DNA of 64,000 nucleotides from Streptomyces spiralis (GCF_014654675.1 NZ_BNBC01000031.1:52425-116424), one strand, 5' to 3'; shown: positions 25,063 through 33,976, numbered from the stretch's first letter. Notes: a model not told the origin generated them from the sequence alone. Numbers and translations are program-made.

Positions 25063-26271
25063 ATGTCTTCTGGAACTCCCGGTACGACCAGCTCGGTGAT
25101 CGTCGCGGGCGCCCGTACGCCCATGGGCCGGCTGCTCGGCTCGCTGAAGTCCTTCTCCGGAGCCGACCTCGGCGGCTTCGCGATCAAGGCCGCCCTCGAC
25201 CGCGCCGGGATCGGCGGCGACCAGGTGCAGTACGTGATCATGGGCCAGGTGCTCCAGGCCGGTGCGGGGCAGATCCCGGCACGTCAGGCCGCGGTCAAGG
25301 CGGGCATCCCGATGAGCGTCCCGGCGCTCACGATCAACAAGGTGTGCCTGTCCGGCCTGGACGCGATCGCGCTGGCCGACCAGCTGATCCGCGCGGGTGA
25401 ATTCGACGTGATCGTGGCCGGCGGCCAGGAGTCCATGACCAACGCCCCCCACCTGCTGCCGAAGTCCCGCGAGGGCTTCAAGTACGGCGCGGTGCAGATG
25501 ATCGACGCGATGGCCCACGACGGCCTGACCGACTCCTTCGAGAACATCGCCATGGGCGAGTCGACGGAGAAGCACAACACGCGCCTGGGCATCGGCCGCG
25601 CCGAGCAGGACGAGATCGCCGCCCTCTCCCACCAGCGCGCCGCCGCCGCCCAGAAGAACGGCATCTTCGAGGCGGAGATCACCCCGGTGGAGATCCCGCA
25701 GCGCAAGGGCGACCCGGTGCTGTTCAGCAAGGACGAGGGCATCCGCGGTGACACCACCGCCGAGTCCCTGGGCAAGCTGCGCCCGGCCTTCGCCAAGGAC
25801 GGCACGATCACCGCCGGCTCCTCCTCGCAGATCTCCGACGGCGCGGCGGCCGTGGTCGTCATGAGCAAGGCCAAGGCCCTGGAGCTCGGCCTGGACTGGA
25901 TCGCCGAGATCGGCGCCCACGGCAACGTGGCAGGTCCGGACAACTCCCTGCAGTCGCAGCCCTCCAGCGCCATCCTGCACGCCCTGAAGAAGGAGGGCCT
26001 GGAGGTCTCCGACCTGGATCTGATCGAGATCAACGAGGCGTTCGCCGCCGTGGCCGTGCAGTCAATGAAGGACCTCGGCGTGTCCACGGAAAAGGTGAAC
26101 GTGAACGGCGGCGCCATCGCCCTGGGTCACCCGATCGGGATGTCCGGGGCCCGGCTCGTGCTGCACCTGGCGCTCGAGCTGAAGCGCCGCGGCGGCGGCG
26201 TCGGCGCGGCGGCGCTGTGCGGCGGCGGCGGCCAGGGCGACGCGCTGATCGTCCGGGTGCCGAAGGCGTAA
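25063..26271 (+). CDS. Acetyl-CoA C-acetyltransferase (thiolase)
   Basis: The 402-residue enzyme forms or cleaves acetoacetyl-CoA. Active-site residues are present: nucleophile C95 in INKVCLSGLDA, the NEAFA segment, GHPIGMSGAR with its His, and the second Cys in ALCGGGGQGDAL. The ATG at 25063 follows AAGGGGA with somewhat long spacing. It is followed at about 100 bp by meaB in the same direction. Role in butyryl/ethylmalonyl-CoA metabolism is likely from the neighbours, not proven. Confidence 0.94.
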   Translation: MSSGTPGTTSSVIVAGARTPMGRLLGSLKSFSGADLGGFAIKAALDRAGIGGDQVQYVIMGQVLQAGAGQIPARQAAVKAGIPMSVPALTINKVCLSGLDAIALADQLIRAGEFDVIVAGGQESMTNAPHLLPKSREGFKYGAVQMIDAMAHDGLTDSFENIAMGESTEKHNTRLGIGRAEQDEIAALSHQRAAAAQKNGIFEAEITPVEIPQRKGDPVLFSKDEGIRGDTTAESLGKLRPAFAKDGTITAGSSSQISDGAAAVVVMSKAKALELGLDWIAEIGAHGNVAGPDNSLQSQPSSAILHALKKEGLEVSDLDLIEINEAFAAVAVQSMKDLGVSTEKVNVNGGAIALGHPIGMSGARLVLHLALELKRRGGGVGAAALCGGGGQGDALIVRVPKA

Positions 26272-26374
26272 GAGCCCTTCCCGAACCGACGAACGACCTC
26301 TGACGCAGGACATGTGAGCCGATGGCGGCTGAAGCGCCCCCTGAGGCGAAGGAAAGACGCAGAACGGAGCAGTG

Positions 26375-27331
26375 ATGCAGGACGTCTCCTCGCTGGTGGC
26401 CCAGGCCAGGGAAGGGCGGCCGCGGGCCGTCGCCCGGCTGATCTCCCTGGTGGAGGGGGCGTCCCCGCAGCTCAGGGAGGTCATGGCGACGCTCGCCCCG
26501 CTGACCGGCAACGCCTACGTCGTCGGCCTCACCGGCTCCCCGGGCGTCGGCAAGTCGACGTCCACCTCGGCGCTGGTCACCGCGTACCGCAAGCAGGGCA
26601 AGCGGGTCGGCGTGCTGGCGGTCGACCCGTCGTCGCCGTTCTCCGGCGGCGCGCTGCTCGGCGACCGCGTCCGCATGTCGGAGCACGCCTCCGACCCGGG
26701 CGTCTACATCCGCTCGATGGCGACCCGGGGCCACCTGGGCGGCCTGGCCTGGGCCGCGCCGCAGGCGATCCGCGTCCTGGACGCGGCGGGCTGCGACGTG
26801 ATCCTGGTCGAGACGGTCGGCGTCGGCCAGTCGGAGGTGGAGATCGCCTCCCAGGCGGACACCTCCGTCGTCCTCCTGGCCCCCGGCATGGGCGACGGCA
26901 TCCAGGCGGCCAAGGCGGGCATCCTGGAGATCGGCGACGTCTACGTCGTCAACAAGGCCGACCGCGACGGCGCCGACGCCACGGCCCGCGAGCTGAACCA
27001 CATGCTGGGCCTGGGCGAGTCCCGCGCCCCCGGCGACTGGCGCCCGCCCATCGTCAAGACGGTGGCCGCCCGCGCCGAGGGCGTCGACGAGGTCGTCGAG
27101 GCCCTGGAGAAGCACCGGGCGTGGATGGAGGAGCACGGCGTCCTGACCGAGCGCCGCCTGGCCCGCGCCGCGCACGAGGTGGAGACGATCGCGGTCACGG
27201 CCCTGCGTGAACGCATCGGCGATCTCCACGGAGACCGCCATCTGGGCGCCCTCGCCGAGCGCATCGTGGCCGGCGAACTGGACCCGTACCGCGCGGCGGA
27301 CGAGCTGGTGGAGGGCCTGACGCAGGCCTGA
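26375..27331 (+). CDS. meaB: MeaB, GTPase chaperone of methylmalonyl-CoA mutase
   Basis: MeaB protects acyl-CoA mutases and gates delivery of adenosylcobalamin. The 318-residue protein has the G1 loop GSPGVGKST (54-62), VDPSSPFSGGALLGDRVRM and the switch region ETVGVGQSEVE, and G4 VNKAD; a dimerisation helix arm ends the chain. ATG at 26375 follows a GTG at 26372 that could also be used; ACGGAGC is the ribosome site. It is probably co-transcribed with the thiolase, and ends at a perfect terminator hairpin. Confidence 0.95.
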   Translation: MQDVSSLVAQAREGRPRAVARLISLVEGASPQLREVMATLAPLTGNAYVVGLTGSPGVGKSTSTSALVTAYRKQGKRVGVLAVDPSSPFSGGALLGDRVRMSEHASDPGVYIRSMATRGHLGGLAWAAPQAIRVLDAAGCDVILVETVGVGQSEVEIASQADTSVVLLAPGMGDGIQAAKAGILEIGDVYVVNKADRDGADATARELNHMLGLGESRAPGDWRPPIVKTVAARAEGVDEVVEALEKHRAWMEEHGVLTERRLARAAHEVETIAVTALRERIGDLHGDRHLGALAERIVAGELDPYRAADELVEGLTQA

Positions 27332-27355
27332 GCACGGTCGGTGGCCCAGCGGCAC

Positions 27356-27392
27356 GGAGAAGGCGGAGCCCGTCAGGGGCTCCGCCTTCTCC
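27356..27392 (+). terminator. Terminator after meaB
   Basis: A perfect 16-bp inverted repeat (27356-27371 and 27377-27392, arms GGAGAAGGCGGAGCCC) with a five-base loop GTCAG. It lies between meaB and the convergent MarR gene and can act on both. Confidence 0.88.
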
Positions 27393-27446
27393 ATGCCGTC
27401 AGGGGCCGTCCGCGGCCGTCAGGGCCTGCCGGGGCAGGGGACCCCC

Positions 27447-27923
27447 TCAGGGGCGCCCCCGCTGCCCCCGCAGATGCTCGGCGATGGGCTTGAGGGCCTT
27501 GTCCAGCTCCATCAGCGCCTCGGGCTCCAGCAGGTCGATGAAATGCCTCCGCACGGACGCCACGTGGTGCGGTGCGACCTTCCGCATGGTCTCCATGCCG
27601 TGCTCGGTGAGGACCGCGTACAGTCCCCGGCGGTCGGACTCGCAGTTCTCACGGCGCACCAGGTTCGCGTTCTCCATACGGGTGATCTGGTGCGAGAGGC
27701 GGCTCTTGGACTGGAGGGTGGCGGACGCGAGGTCGCTCATCCGCATCCGCACGTCCTCCGACTCGGAGAGATTCACCAGAATCTCGTAGTCGTTGATCGT
27801 CAGGCCGAACGGCTGCAGATCCTTCTCGAGCTGGTACGTCAACAGCCTGTTGACCTCCAGGTGGGTGCGCCAGGCGCACTGCTCCGCATCGGTCAGCCAG
27901 CGCGTGGGCGTCTCGGTCTCCAT
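27447..27923 (-). CDS. MarR-family regulator
   Basis: The 158-residue protein has a winged helix-turn-helix (MSDLASATLQSKSRLSHQITRMENANLVRRE, about residues 62-95, with the wing SDRRGLYAVLTEHG). N- and C-terminal helices form the dimer. ATG at 27923. Upstream, the AT-rich run CTAACTAGTG and AGTTGAAAGGCTAACT (about 27943-27958) gives an inverted AGTT/AACT element, possibly its own operator. It is downstream of the AIM24 genes on the same strand but has its own promoter region. Confidence 0.88.
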   Translation of the reverse strand: METETPTRWLTDAEQCAWRTHLEVNRLLTYQLEKDLQPFGLTINDYEILVNLSESEDVRMRMSDLASATLQSKSRLSHQITRMENANLVRRENCESDRRGLYAVLTEHGMETMRKVAPHHVASVRRHFIDLLEPEALMELDKALKPIAEHLRGQRGRP

Positions 27924-28018
27924 GAATGAAGTCTACCTAAAAAGTTGAAAGGCTAACTAGTGAGGGGTGGTGTGACGGCGCGCACGCGTTCGAGCCGTCA
28001 CACTCCGCAGACTACCGC

Positions 28019-28816
28019 TCACAGCCCGAAGCGACGCTGGAGGTCTCCGAGCTGTCCGGGAAGGCGCGGTGCGCCGGCTTGCGGTCCGTGGCTTCCGGAC
28101 ACTCCCGCGCCACCGGGTACCCCGGGCTCGTGCGGAACCACTCCCGTGGCCTGCTCGGCCATGAGGGTCTCGGTCGACTGCAGCAGGACCGTGCCGGCTC
28201 CCACGAACTCGAACTGATGCTCCTCCCCGGAGGCCCCACCCAGGCCCGTCATCGCACGTAGACCGCCCATCACCCCGGTCATGTACCCATGGTCGTAGTG
28301 ATGGCAGGGAGACGGGCAGTCGGCCCACCCGACGAGCGCCTGCGGGTCCACCCGGATCGGCGGCTCCATGAACACCACCGGCCCGTTGGACGCGGCCACG
28401 AACTTCCCGGTTCCGATCAGGGTCAGAAAGCCCGGCACGATCGACTGCTTGAGCGCGAGACTTGGCTGAAAAGCAAGCAGATTGCCCGAGCGAATGGTCA
28501 GATTGCCGTCGTCCAGGTCGTAGGAGTTGACATCGAAGGCCCGGTCGGCGAGCAGCATCTTGCCTGAGCCCTCCGCCACGACCCAGTCGCTCGCGTGCAG
28601 AGGCGAATGGAACGAAGTGCGCACCAGACGGTCCAGCCGCCCGTGCCCGACACCGTTGAACTCGATCGTCCCGTAGTAGGCGATCATCTTCCCCTTCTGC
28701 AGGAACCACTGGCTTCCCTTGAGCTCCACGCAGAAGGTGTAGCTGTTCACGTTGTCGTCGACCGGCAGACTCATCGGGTCGTGCACCACGGGCCCGGCCG
28801 TTCCGTAACCGCTCAC
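28019..28816 (-). CDS. AIM24-family protein, third of a tandem set
   Basis: AIM24 proteins are a beta-helix-like family of unknown exact role. This 265-residue member has the family pattern (FCVELKGSQWFLQKGKMIAYYGTIEF, then MLLADRAFDVN and GPVVFMEPPIRVDPQALVGW) plus an N-terminal tag and a Gly/Pro-rich C-terminal extension of about 45 residues. The GTG at 28816 overlaps the stop of the upstream gene by four bases. With the two genes at 28813 and 29465 it forms one operon. Residues CHHYDHGYM near 170 could bind metal. Confidence 0.85.
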   Translation of the reverse strand: MSGYGTAGPVVHDPMSLPVDDNVNSYTFCVELKGSQWFLQKGKMIAYYGTIEFNGVGHGRLDRLVRTSFHSPLHASDWVVAEGSGKMLLADRAFDVNSYDLDDGNLTIRSGNLLAFQPSLALKQSIVPGFLTLIGTGKFVAASNGPVVFMEPPIRVDPQALVGWADCPSPCHHYDHGYMTGVMGGLRAMTGLGGASGEEHQFEFVGAGTVLLQSTETLMAEQATGVVPHEPGVPGGAGVSGSHGPQAGAPRLPGQLGDLQRRFGL

Positions 28817-29463
28817 AGCTTCTCCTCCGAGGCCTGCACGTACACCGCACCGTTGCCGCTCAGCTCCAGTTGGAAGGCCTCGCCGGAGCCGCGCCCCACC
28901 ATGTCGCGCCAGCCCAGCGCCGTGGAGAGCTTGTTGCGCACGTCCCCGTGATGGGCGACGTAGGCCTGCGGGTCGACGTGGACCGGGCGCTGCGGGGTGA
29001 TCGGCACCTCGAAGACACCGCCGTGTGCCATGACGGCGACCGCGCCGTGCCCCTTGAGGGTGGTGGTGAACAGCCCCTGGCCGGTGACCTGGCCCCGCAC
29101 CATGCCCATGACGCCGCCCTGCGAGCCCATGAACATCGTGCCCTGCTGGAGCGTGCCCTCGAAGGCGAGCAGCCGGTCCGCCTCCACGTACAAGGTGTCG
29201 CCCGACAGGTTGATGACCTGCACATGGTGCCCGCCGTGCCCGAAGAACACCGTCCCGCTGCCCTCCACGGTCATCAGCGGCGTGGCCTCACCCGCCACCC
29301 GCCTCCCGATCATGGACATCAGCCCGCCCTGACCGCCCTGGATGTTGGGCGTGAACGACACCTCCCCCTTGTACGCCAGCATCGCCCCCCGCTGGCTGAA
29401 CAGCCGCTGCCCCGGCACCACCGTGGCCTCGACCATCTTGGAGTTGATCTCCCGCAAGGTCAT
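28813..29463 (-). CDS. AIM24-family protein, second of a tandem set
   Basis: The 216-residue protein begins MTLREINSKMVEATVVPGQ, with LFSQRGAMLAYKGEVSF, VINLSGDTLYVEADRLLAFEGTL and VDPQAYVAHHGDVR, the AIM24 pattern. ATG at 29463 lies one base after the stop of the gene upstream, and the stop overlaps the next GTG, so the three are tightly coupled. It has no signal peptide. The function is unknown; duplicates suggest a hetero-oligomer. Confidence 0.87.
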   Translation of the reverse strand: MTLREINSKMVEATVVPGQRLFSQRGAMLAYKGEVSFTPNIQGGQGGLMSMIGRRVAGEATPLMTVEGSGTVFFGHGGHHVQVINLSGDTLYVEADRLLAFEGTLQQGTMFMGSQGGVMGMVRGQVTGQGLFTTTLKGHGAVAVMAHGGVFEVPITPQRPVHVDPQAYVAHHGDVRNKLSTALGWRDMVGRGSGEAFQLELSGNGAVYVQASEEKL

Positions 29464-29464
29464 G

Positions 29465-30097
29465 TCACACGTCCCCCGCGATCGTGTTCCGCTCGCTCGG
29501 CTGCACATACACGAGCCCGTCCCCCTCGAACCGGATCTGGAAGGCCTCCCCGCCGCCCTCACCCAGGAGGGTGCGGAAGGTCACACCGGACTGGAAGGAC
29601 TGCCGCACGTTCCCCTGGTGCGCCACATACGCCCCCGGATCGACGATCAGCGGATACTGCGGAGCGACCCGGAGCACCACCGCCGGCCCGTCCGAGAGGA
29701 TCGCCGCCTGCCCGTGCCCCTCGACGGTGGTCGTGAACAGCCCGTTGCCCTGCGAGGCACCCCGCAGCCCGGTGAACGTCGTCCCCGTCCTGAGCCCCCC
29801 GTCGGTCGCCAGCAGATTGCTCGACTCGACGAACAGCTTCTCGCCCTGCAGCCGCACGAGATTGATCTCGGACGCCCGGTCGGCGAACCAGCAGGTCCCC
29901 TGCCCCCGCACCTCCATCACCGTCATCTGCTCGCCGGTGAGCCGCCGCGTCACCATGCCCCGCAGCCCCTCACCGCCGCCCGTCAGCTTCTTGAAGGCCA
30001 TCTGCCCGTCGTACGCGACCATCGAGCCGTTCTTCGCCTTCACGGCGTCCCCGGTCATGTCGACGGCGAGCACCTTGCTGCCTTGAAGTCGGAACAT
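29465..30097 (-). CDS. AIM24-family protein, first of a tandem set
   Basis: The 210-residue protein starts MFRLQGSKVLAVDMTGDAV and shows NGSMVAYDGQMAFKKL, LVRLQGEKLFVESSNLLATDG and IVDPGAYVAHQGNVR. The open frame extends 34 codons farther upstream, but the MFRLQ start matches the other members' length and the ribosome site is poor in either case. It is the promoter-proximal member of a three-gene AIM24 operon, divergent from the DUF3817 gene at 30229. Confidence 0.84.
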   Translation of the reverse strand: MFRLQGSKVLAVDMTGDAVKAKNGSMVAYDGQMAFKKLTGGGEGLRGMVTRRLTGEQMTVMEVRGQGTCWFADRASEINLVRLQGEKLFVESSNLLATDGGLRTGTTFTGLRGASQGNGLFTTTVEGHGQAAILSDGPAVVLRVAPQYPLIVDPGAYVAHQGNVRQSFQSGVTFRTLLGEGGGEAFQIRFEGDGLVYVQPSERNTIAGDV

Positions 30098-30228
30098 CGC
30101 CACGGTGTGAAGGTAGCGGCGGAGACGGGTGCGGACACCCCCTCCCCTCCATCCCCGGACGATTTGCCACAATGGACGAAACTTTGTGCCCGCGTTCACA
30201 AACGCGTCTCTCCCACCGAAGGTGACCA

Positions 30229-30573
30229 GTGGACATCAAGACCGCCACCGCCCTCCGCCGCCTCCGCCTGGTATCCGCCCCCGAGGCGGTGTCCTTCATC
30301 CTGCTGCTGGTCTGCTCGGTCCTGAAGCGGACCACCGACTTCAACGCGGTACCGGTGATGGGCTCGATCCACGGCGTCCTGTTCATCCTCTACGTGATCT
30401 TCTGGGCCGACGCCTGGAACCGCACGAAGTGGCCGCTGAAGACCGCCGCTCTCTACTTCGTCCTCTCCGTCCTGCCGACCGGCGGCTTCTTCGCCGAGCG
30501 CAAGCTGAAGCGCGAGGCCGAGGACGCCGTGATCGCCTCCCGCGCCCGTCGCGAAGGGGTCGTGAACGCGTGA
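30229..30573 (+). CDS. DUF3817 integral membrane protein (copy 1)
   Basis: The 114-residue protein has three hydrophobic helices (about 15-33, 47-62, 72-90), the family signature SIHGVLFILYVIFWADAW with a Trp/Lys-rich turn (NRTKWPLK) and a FFAERKL end. GTG start at 30229 behind GAAGGTG. Its stop overlaps the GTG of the next gene by four bases. A second DUF3817 gene lies at 33990. Function is not known. Confidence 0.87.
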   Translation: MDIKTATALRRLRLVSAPEAVSFILLLVCSVLKRTTDFNAVPVMGSIHGVLFILYVIFWADAWNRTKWPLKTAALYFVLSVLPTGGFFAERKLKREAEDAVIASRARREGVVNA

Positions 30574-30872
30574 TCGTCGCCTTCTCCGTGACCCCCCTCG
30601 GCGTCGGCGAGGACGTGGGGGAGTACGTGGCCGAGGCGGTCCGGGTGGTCCGCGAGTCCGGCCTGCCCAACCGCACCGACGCGATGTTCACCTCGATCGA
30701 AGGGGACTGGGACCAGGTCATGGACGTCGTCGGGCGCGCCGTGGCCGCGGTGGAGGCGCGCGCCCCACGCGTCTCCCTGGTCCTCAAGGCGGACATCCGC
30801 CCCGGCGTGACGGACGGCCTCACCTCCAAGGTGGAAACGGTGGAACGCCACTTGGCCTCCCGGAGCGAATAG
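30570..30872 (+). CDS. Thiamine-binding protein of the MTH1187/YqgV family
   Basis: The 100-residue protein has the small ferredoxin-like fold pattern of this family: MIVAFSVTPLGVGEDVGEYVAEAV, then FTSIEGDWDQVMDVV and LVLKADIRPGVTDGLTSKV. YkoF/YqgV-type proteins bind thiamine or related pyrimidines. It is translationally coupled to the DUF3817 membrane protein, so the two may work together at the membrane. The evidence for thiamine is from the family only. Confidence 0.88.
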   Translation: MIVAFSVTPLGVGEDVGEYVAEAVRVVRESGLPNRTDAMFTSIEGDWDQVMDVVGRAVAAVEARAPRVSLVLKADIRPGVTDGLTSKVETVERHLASRSE

Positions 30873-31018
30873 CCGTACGAAACCCGCGCCCGCGCGACGG
30901 CGGAAGGGGCCGTGGGGGACGCACCACCACGCCCCCGGCCCACCACGCCCCCGCGGGCCCACCGCGCCGCGCCGCCCGAGCGGCTCAGTCGCCCGAGCAG
31001 CTCGGTCACTTGAGCGGC

Positions 31019-32005
31019 TCAGTCGCCGGAGGCCAGCGCCATCCCCAGCGGCGTCCGCTCGTACAGCACCTGATGCCCGTAGCGCCGCGACGTGAGCAGC
31101 CCCGCGTCCCGCAGCACCGCCAGGTGCGCGGACACCGACGACGGCGCCAGCCCCAGCCGATGCGCCAGACCGGTCGTCGTCGCAGGATCGGTCAGCGCGG
31201 TCAGCACGGCCGCCCGCCCCCGCCCCAGCAGCCGTACCAGCGCCCGCGCCGACGCGCTCTGCGCGTCCGGCTCCGCCCACAGCCCGGCCAGTCCCCGTGC
31301 CGGGTACACCAGCGTCGGCTGCCACGGCGGCTCGAAGCCGCTGATCACGTCCGGCCAGCAGAAGACGCTCGGCATCAGCACCAGCCCCTGCCCGCCCAGC
31401 TCACGCCCGTGCTCGCCGTGCCAGTCGACGGTCAGCGTCCGCCCGTCCCAGGACAGCCGCCGGTCCAGCTCCGGCAACAGCGCGCCCAGCCCCACCTCGG
31501 CCAGCCGCCGGGAGTGGAAGGCCACGTCGGCCTCGAGCAGCGCGCGCAACCGCGGCCACTCCGGCTCGACCAGCACATGCCACGCGGCCTCCATCAGGTC
31601 GGCCAACTCCTGGACCGCACGTTCCGGATCGGCCAGCAGCGCCCGCCCGCGCGCGGACTCCAGCGCACCGGCGGTGTCGGCGAGCGACAGCGCCAGATCC
31701 TCCCGGGCCGCCGCGGGGTCGGCCGCCCGTACCGCCGCGATCTCCTCCTCGAACGTGGCCGCCGGCCCGATCGGTGGCGGCCCCAGGAAGTCCGGGGTGT
31801 GCCCGCGCGACGGCATGAGCAGCCACAGCGGGGCCAGATCCAGCTCCCGCGCGGCCCGGCGGATCCGCCGCAGCCAGTGCGGGTGGTATCCGTGCCGATC
31901 GGGCCGCCCCAGCGTCCGTACCGCCTCCTGCGTCTCCCACAGCGGGGACACGGCGAACCGGCACCGCAGCAGGTCGGCGTCCCCGAAGTGCAGACGGAAC
32001 GGCAT
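31019..32005 (-). CDS. ArsR-like winged-helix regulator with a DUF5937-type N-terminal domain
   Basis: The 328-residue protein has a large N-terminal region (MPFRLHFGDADLLRCRFAVSPLWET, then two hydrophobic motifs with FSRRL) and a C-terminal ArsR-type winged helix (about 250-322: TTTGLAHRLGLAPSSVSAHLAVLRDAGLLTSRRYGHQVLYE). The gene is divergent from an MFS efflux gene over 82 bp, and a 16-bp palindrome lies in that region. A repressor of the neighbour is the simplest role; no metal-binding Cys pair is seen. Confidence 0.85.
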   Translation of the reverse strand: MPFRLHFGDADLLRCRFAVSPLWETQEAVRTLGRPDRHGYHPHWLRRIRRAARELDLAPLWLLMPSRGHTPDFLGPPPIGPAATFEEEIAAVRAADPAAAREDLALSLADTAGALESARGRALLADPERAVQELADLMEAAWHVLVEPEWPRLRALLEADVAFHSRRLAEVGLGALLPELDRRLSWDGRTLTVDWHGEHGRELGGQGLVLMPSVFCWPDVISGFEPPWQPTLVYPARGLAGLWAEPDAQSASARALVRLLGRGRAAVLTALTDPATTTGLAHRLGLAPSSVSAHLAVLRDAGLLTSRRYGHQVLYERTPLGMALASGD

Positions 32006-32031
32006 GACGGCGACCCACCCCGGCGTGAAGA

Positions 32032-32047
32032 TTCGGCGGACGCCGAA
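32032..32047. promoter_or_regulatory. Palindrome between the ArsR-like regulator and the MFS gene
   Basis: TTCGGC and GCCGAA flank GGAC in a perfect dyad of 6+4+6 bases in the 82-bp divergent region, about 40 bp before the MFS start and 30 bp before the regulator start. It is the only clear dyad there, so likely the regulator's operator. Confidence 0.5.
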
Positions 32048-32087
32048 ACTCTAGGCCGTCCACCACCCCCACCGCACCCTGCCCTGT

Positions 32088-33368
32088 ATGCAACAGCGCC
32101 CCGCCGCCCCTCCCGGACCGACCGGCACCCGCACCGCCGCCCGCGACTCCGCTCCCGGCTACGCCCAGGCCCTCGCCGTCCCCGAGTTCCGTGCCGTCTT
32201 CGCCGCCCATGCCCTCTCCCTCCTCGGCGTGATCGTCAGCGAGATCTCCCTCTCGGTCCTCGTCTACGACCTCACCGGCTCCCCCCTGATGAGCGCCCTC
32301 ACCTTCGCACTGGGATTCCTGCCGTACGTCGTGGGCGGCACGCTCCTCGCGGGGATCGCCGACCGCTTCCCCGCCCGCCGGGTCCTGGTGGTGTGCGATC
32401 TGGTGTGCGCGGCCTGCGTGGCTCTCATGACGGTGCCCGGCGCGCACATCGGCGTCGTGCTCGCCCTGCGGGGCGCCCTCGCCGTCGTCTCGCCCGTGTT
32501 CCAGGGAACGCGCATGGCCACCCTCACCGACATCCTCGGCGACGGCGACCTGTTCGTCCTCGGCCGCTCCCTGCTGCGGATCGTCTCGCAAAGCGCCCTG
32601 CTCGTCGGCTTCGGCCTCGGCGGCCTGCTGCTCAGCGCGGTCAGCCCCCGGCGCGCGCTGCTGATCACCGTCGGCACCTTCCTGGTCTCCGCCACCGTGC
32701 TCCGCTTCGGCACCCGGCCCCGTCCGGCGCGCGGCGGCGCACCGGGCGCCCTGGTGGGCGACTCGCTCCGGGGCTCCGGGCAGGTGCTCGCCGACCGCCG
32801 GGTCCGGCTGCTGCTCCTGCTGTTCTGGGTGCCGCCGATGTTCGCGGTGGTGCCCGAGGCGCTGGCGGCTCCGTACGCCGCCGCGCTCGGCACCGGTTCT
32901 ACCGGCCTCGGCCTGCTGATGTGCGCGCTGCCGGTCGGCACCGTCGCGGGCGAGCTGTACGCCGGCTCACGGCTGCGGCCCGCCGCCCGGGAGCGGATCG
33001 CCCTTCCCCTGGTGTGCGTCACACTGCTGCCGTACCTCGGCTGCGCCTTCCACCCGGGCCTGGCCGTCTCACTGCTTCTGCTGCTGCTGTCCGGTGCGGG
33101 GTCCGCGTACACGCTGGGCCTGGACCAGTGGTTCGTCCGGGCCGTGCCCGAGGAACTGCGCGGGCGGGCGATGACCCTGCTCACGGCAGGTCTCATGACG
33201 ATCCAGGGCGTGGGCATGGCCCTGGCGGGCGTCGCGGCGGAGTTCGCCGGGGTGACGGCGACGATCGCGGGGGCCGGAGTGCTGGGTACGGCGTCCTGCG
33301 CCCTGCTCGCCCGGGCCGCCCGACGCGGCGTCGGCCCCACGATGGACCGAAGAGCGAGACGGGGCTGA
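32088..33368 (+). CDS. Major facilitator superfamily efflux transporter
   Basis: The 426-residue protein has about 12 hydrophobic helices and the motif between helices 2 and 3 (GIADRFPARRVLVVCDLV), and starts with a short Pro/Ala-rich tail. It resembles macrolide/MefA-type exporters. It is divergent from the ArsR-like regulator, and probably exports a toxic compound. The ATG at 32088 is the first of the ORF and has no strong ribosome site. Substrate unknown. Confidence 0.87.
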   Translation: MQQRPAAPPGPTGTRTAARDSAPGYAQALAVPEFRAVFAAHALSLLGVIVSEISLSVLVYDLTGSPLMSALTFALGFLPYVVGGTLLAGIADRFPARRVLVVCDLVCAACVALMTVPGAHIGVVLALRGALAVVSPVFQGTRMATLTDILGDGDLFVLGRSLLRIVSQSALLVGFGLGGLLLSAVSPRRALLITVGTFLVSATVLRFGTRPRPARGGAPGALVGDSLRGSGQVLADRRVRLLLLLFWVPPMFAVVPEALAAPYAAALGTGSTGLGLLMCALPVGTVAGELYAGSRLRPAARERIALPLVCVTLLPYLGCAFHPGLAVSLLLLLLSGAGSAYTLGLDQWFVRAVPEELRGRAMTLLTAGLMTIQGVGMALAGVAAEFAGVTATIAGAGVLGTASCALLARAARRGVGPTMDRRARRG

Positions 33369-33401
33369 CCGGGATATGACCGGCGGGTAGGGTCTGGTGA
33401 C

Positions 33402-33911
33402 GTGCCGAAGTCCCTCAGTCTCCCGTTCGATCCCATCGCTCGCGCCGACGAACTCTGGAAGCAGCGCTGGGGCAATGTGCCGTCCATGGCCGCGATCACC
33501 TCGATCATGCGCGCGCACCAGATCCTGCTGGCCGAGGTCGACGCGGTGGTCAAGCCGTACGAACTGACGTTCGCGCGCTACGAGGCCCTGGTGCTGCTCA
33601 CCTTCTCCAAGGCCGGCGAACTGCCGATGTCCAAGATCGGCGAGCGGCTCATGGTGCACCCCACGTCCGTGACGAACACCGTCGACCGCCTGGTCAGGTC
33701 GGGCCTGGTGGCCAAGCGCCCCAACCCCAACGACGGCCGCGGCACCCTCGCCGTCATCACCGACAAGGGCCGCGAGGTGGTCGAGTCGGCCACCCGCGAC
33801 CTGATGGCGATGGACTTCGGCCTGGGCGCCTACGACGCCGAGGAGTGCGCGGAGATCTTCGCGATGCTCCGCCCGCTCCGCGTCGCCGCACACGACTTCG
33901 AAGAGGACTGA
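33402..33911 (+). CDS. MarR-family regulator (with DUF3817 and icmA)
   Basis: The 169-residue protein has a long N-terminal helix region (FDPIARADELWKQRWGNV) and a MarR winged helix (MSKIGERLMVHPTSVTNTVDRLVRSGLVAKR, with the wing DGRGTLAVITDKG). The GTG start lies eight bases after a -10-like TAGGGT (33388-33393) with no ribosome site, so a leaderless start is likely. It is followed by DUF3817 and icmA in the same direction, repeating the MarR/DUF3817 neighbourhood seen near 28-30 kb. Confidence 0.88.
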   Translation: MPKSLSLPFDPIARADELWKQRWGNVPSMAAITSIMRAHQILLAEVDAVVKPYELTFARYEALVLLTFSKAGELPMSKIGERLMVHPTSVTNTVDRLVRSGLVAKRPNPNDGRGTLAVITDKGREVVESATRDLMAMDFGLGAYDAEECAEIFAMLRPLRVAAHDFEED

Positions 33912-33976
33912 CGGCGCCCCTCGACGCACGGAGCGCGTGCGGGCGACCCGGGGCAAGATCTCCCGGAACGGGCGGT

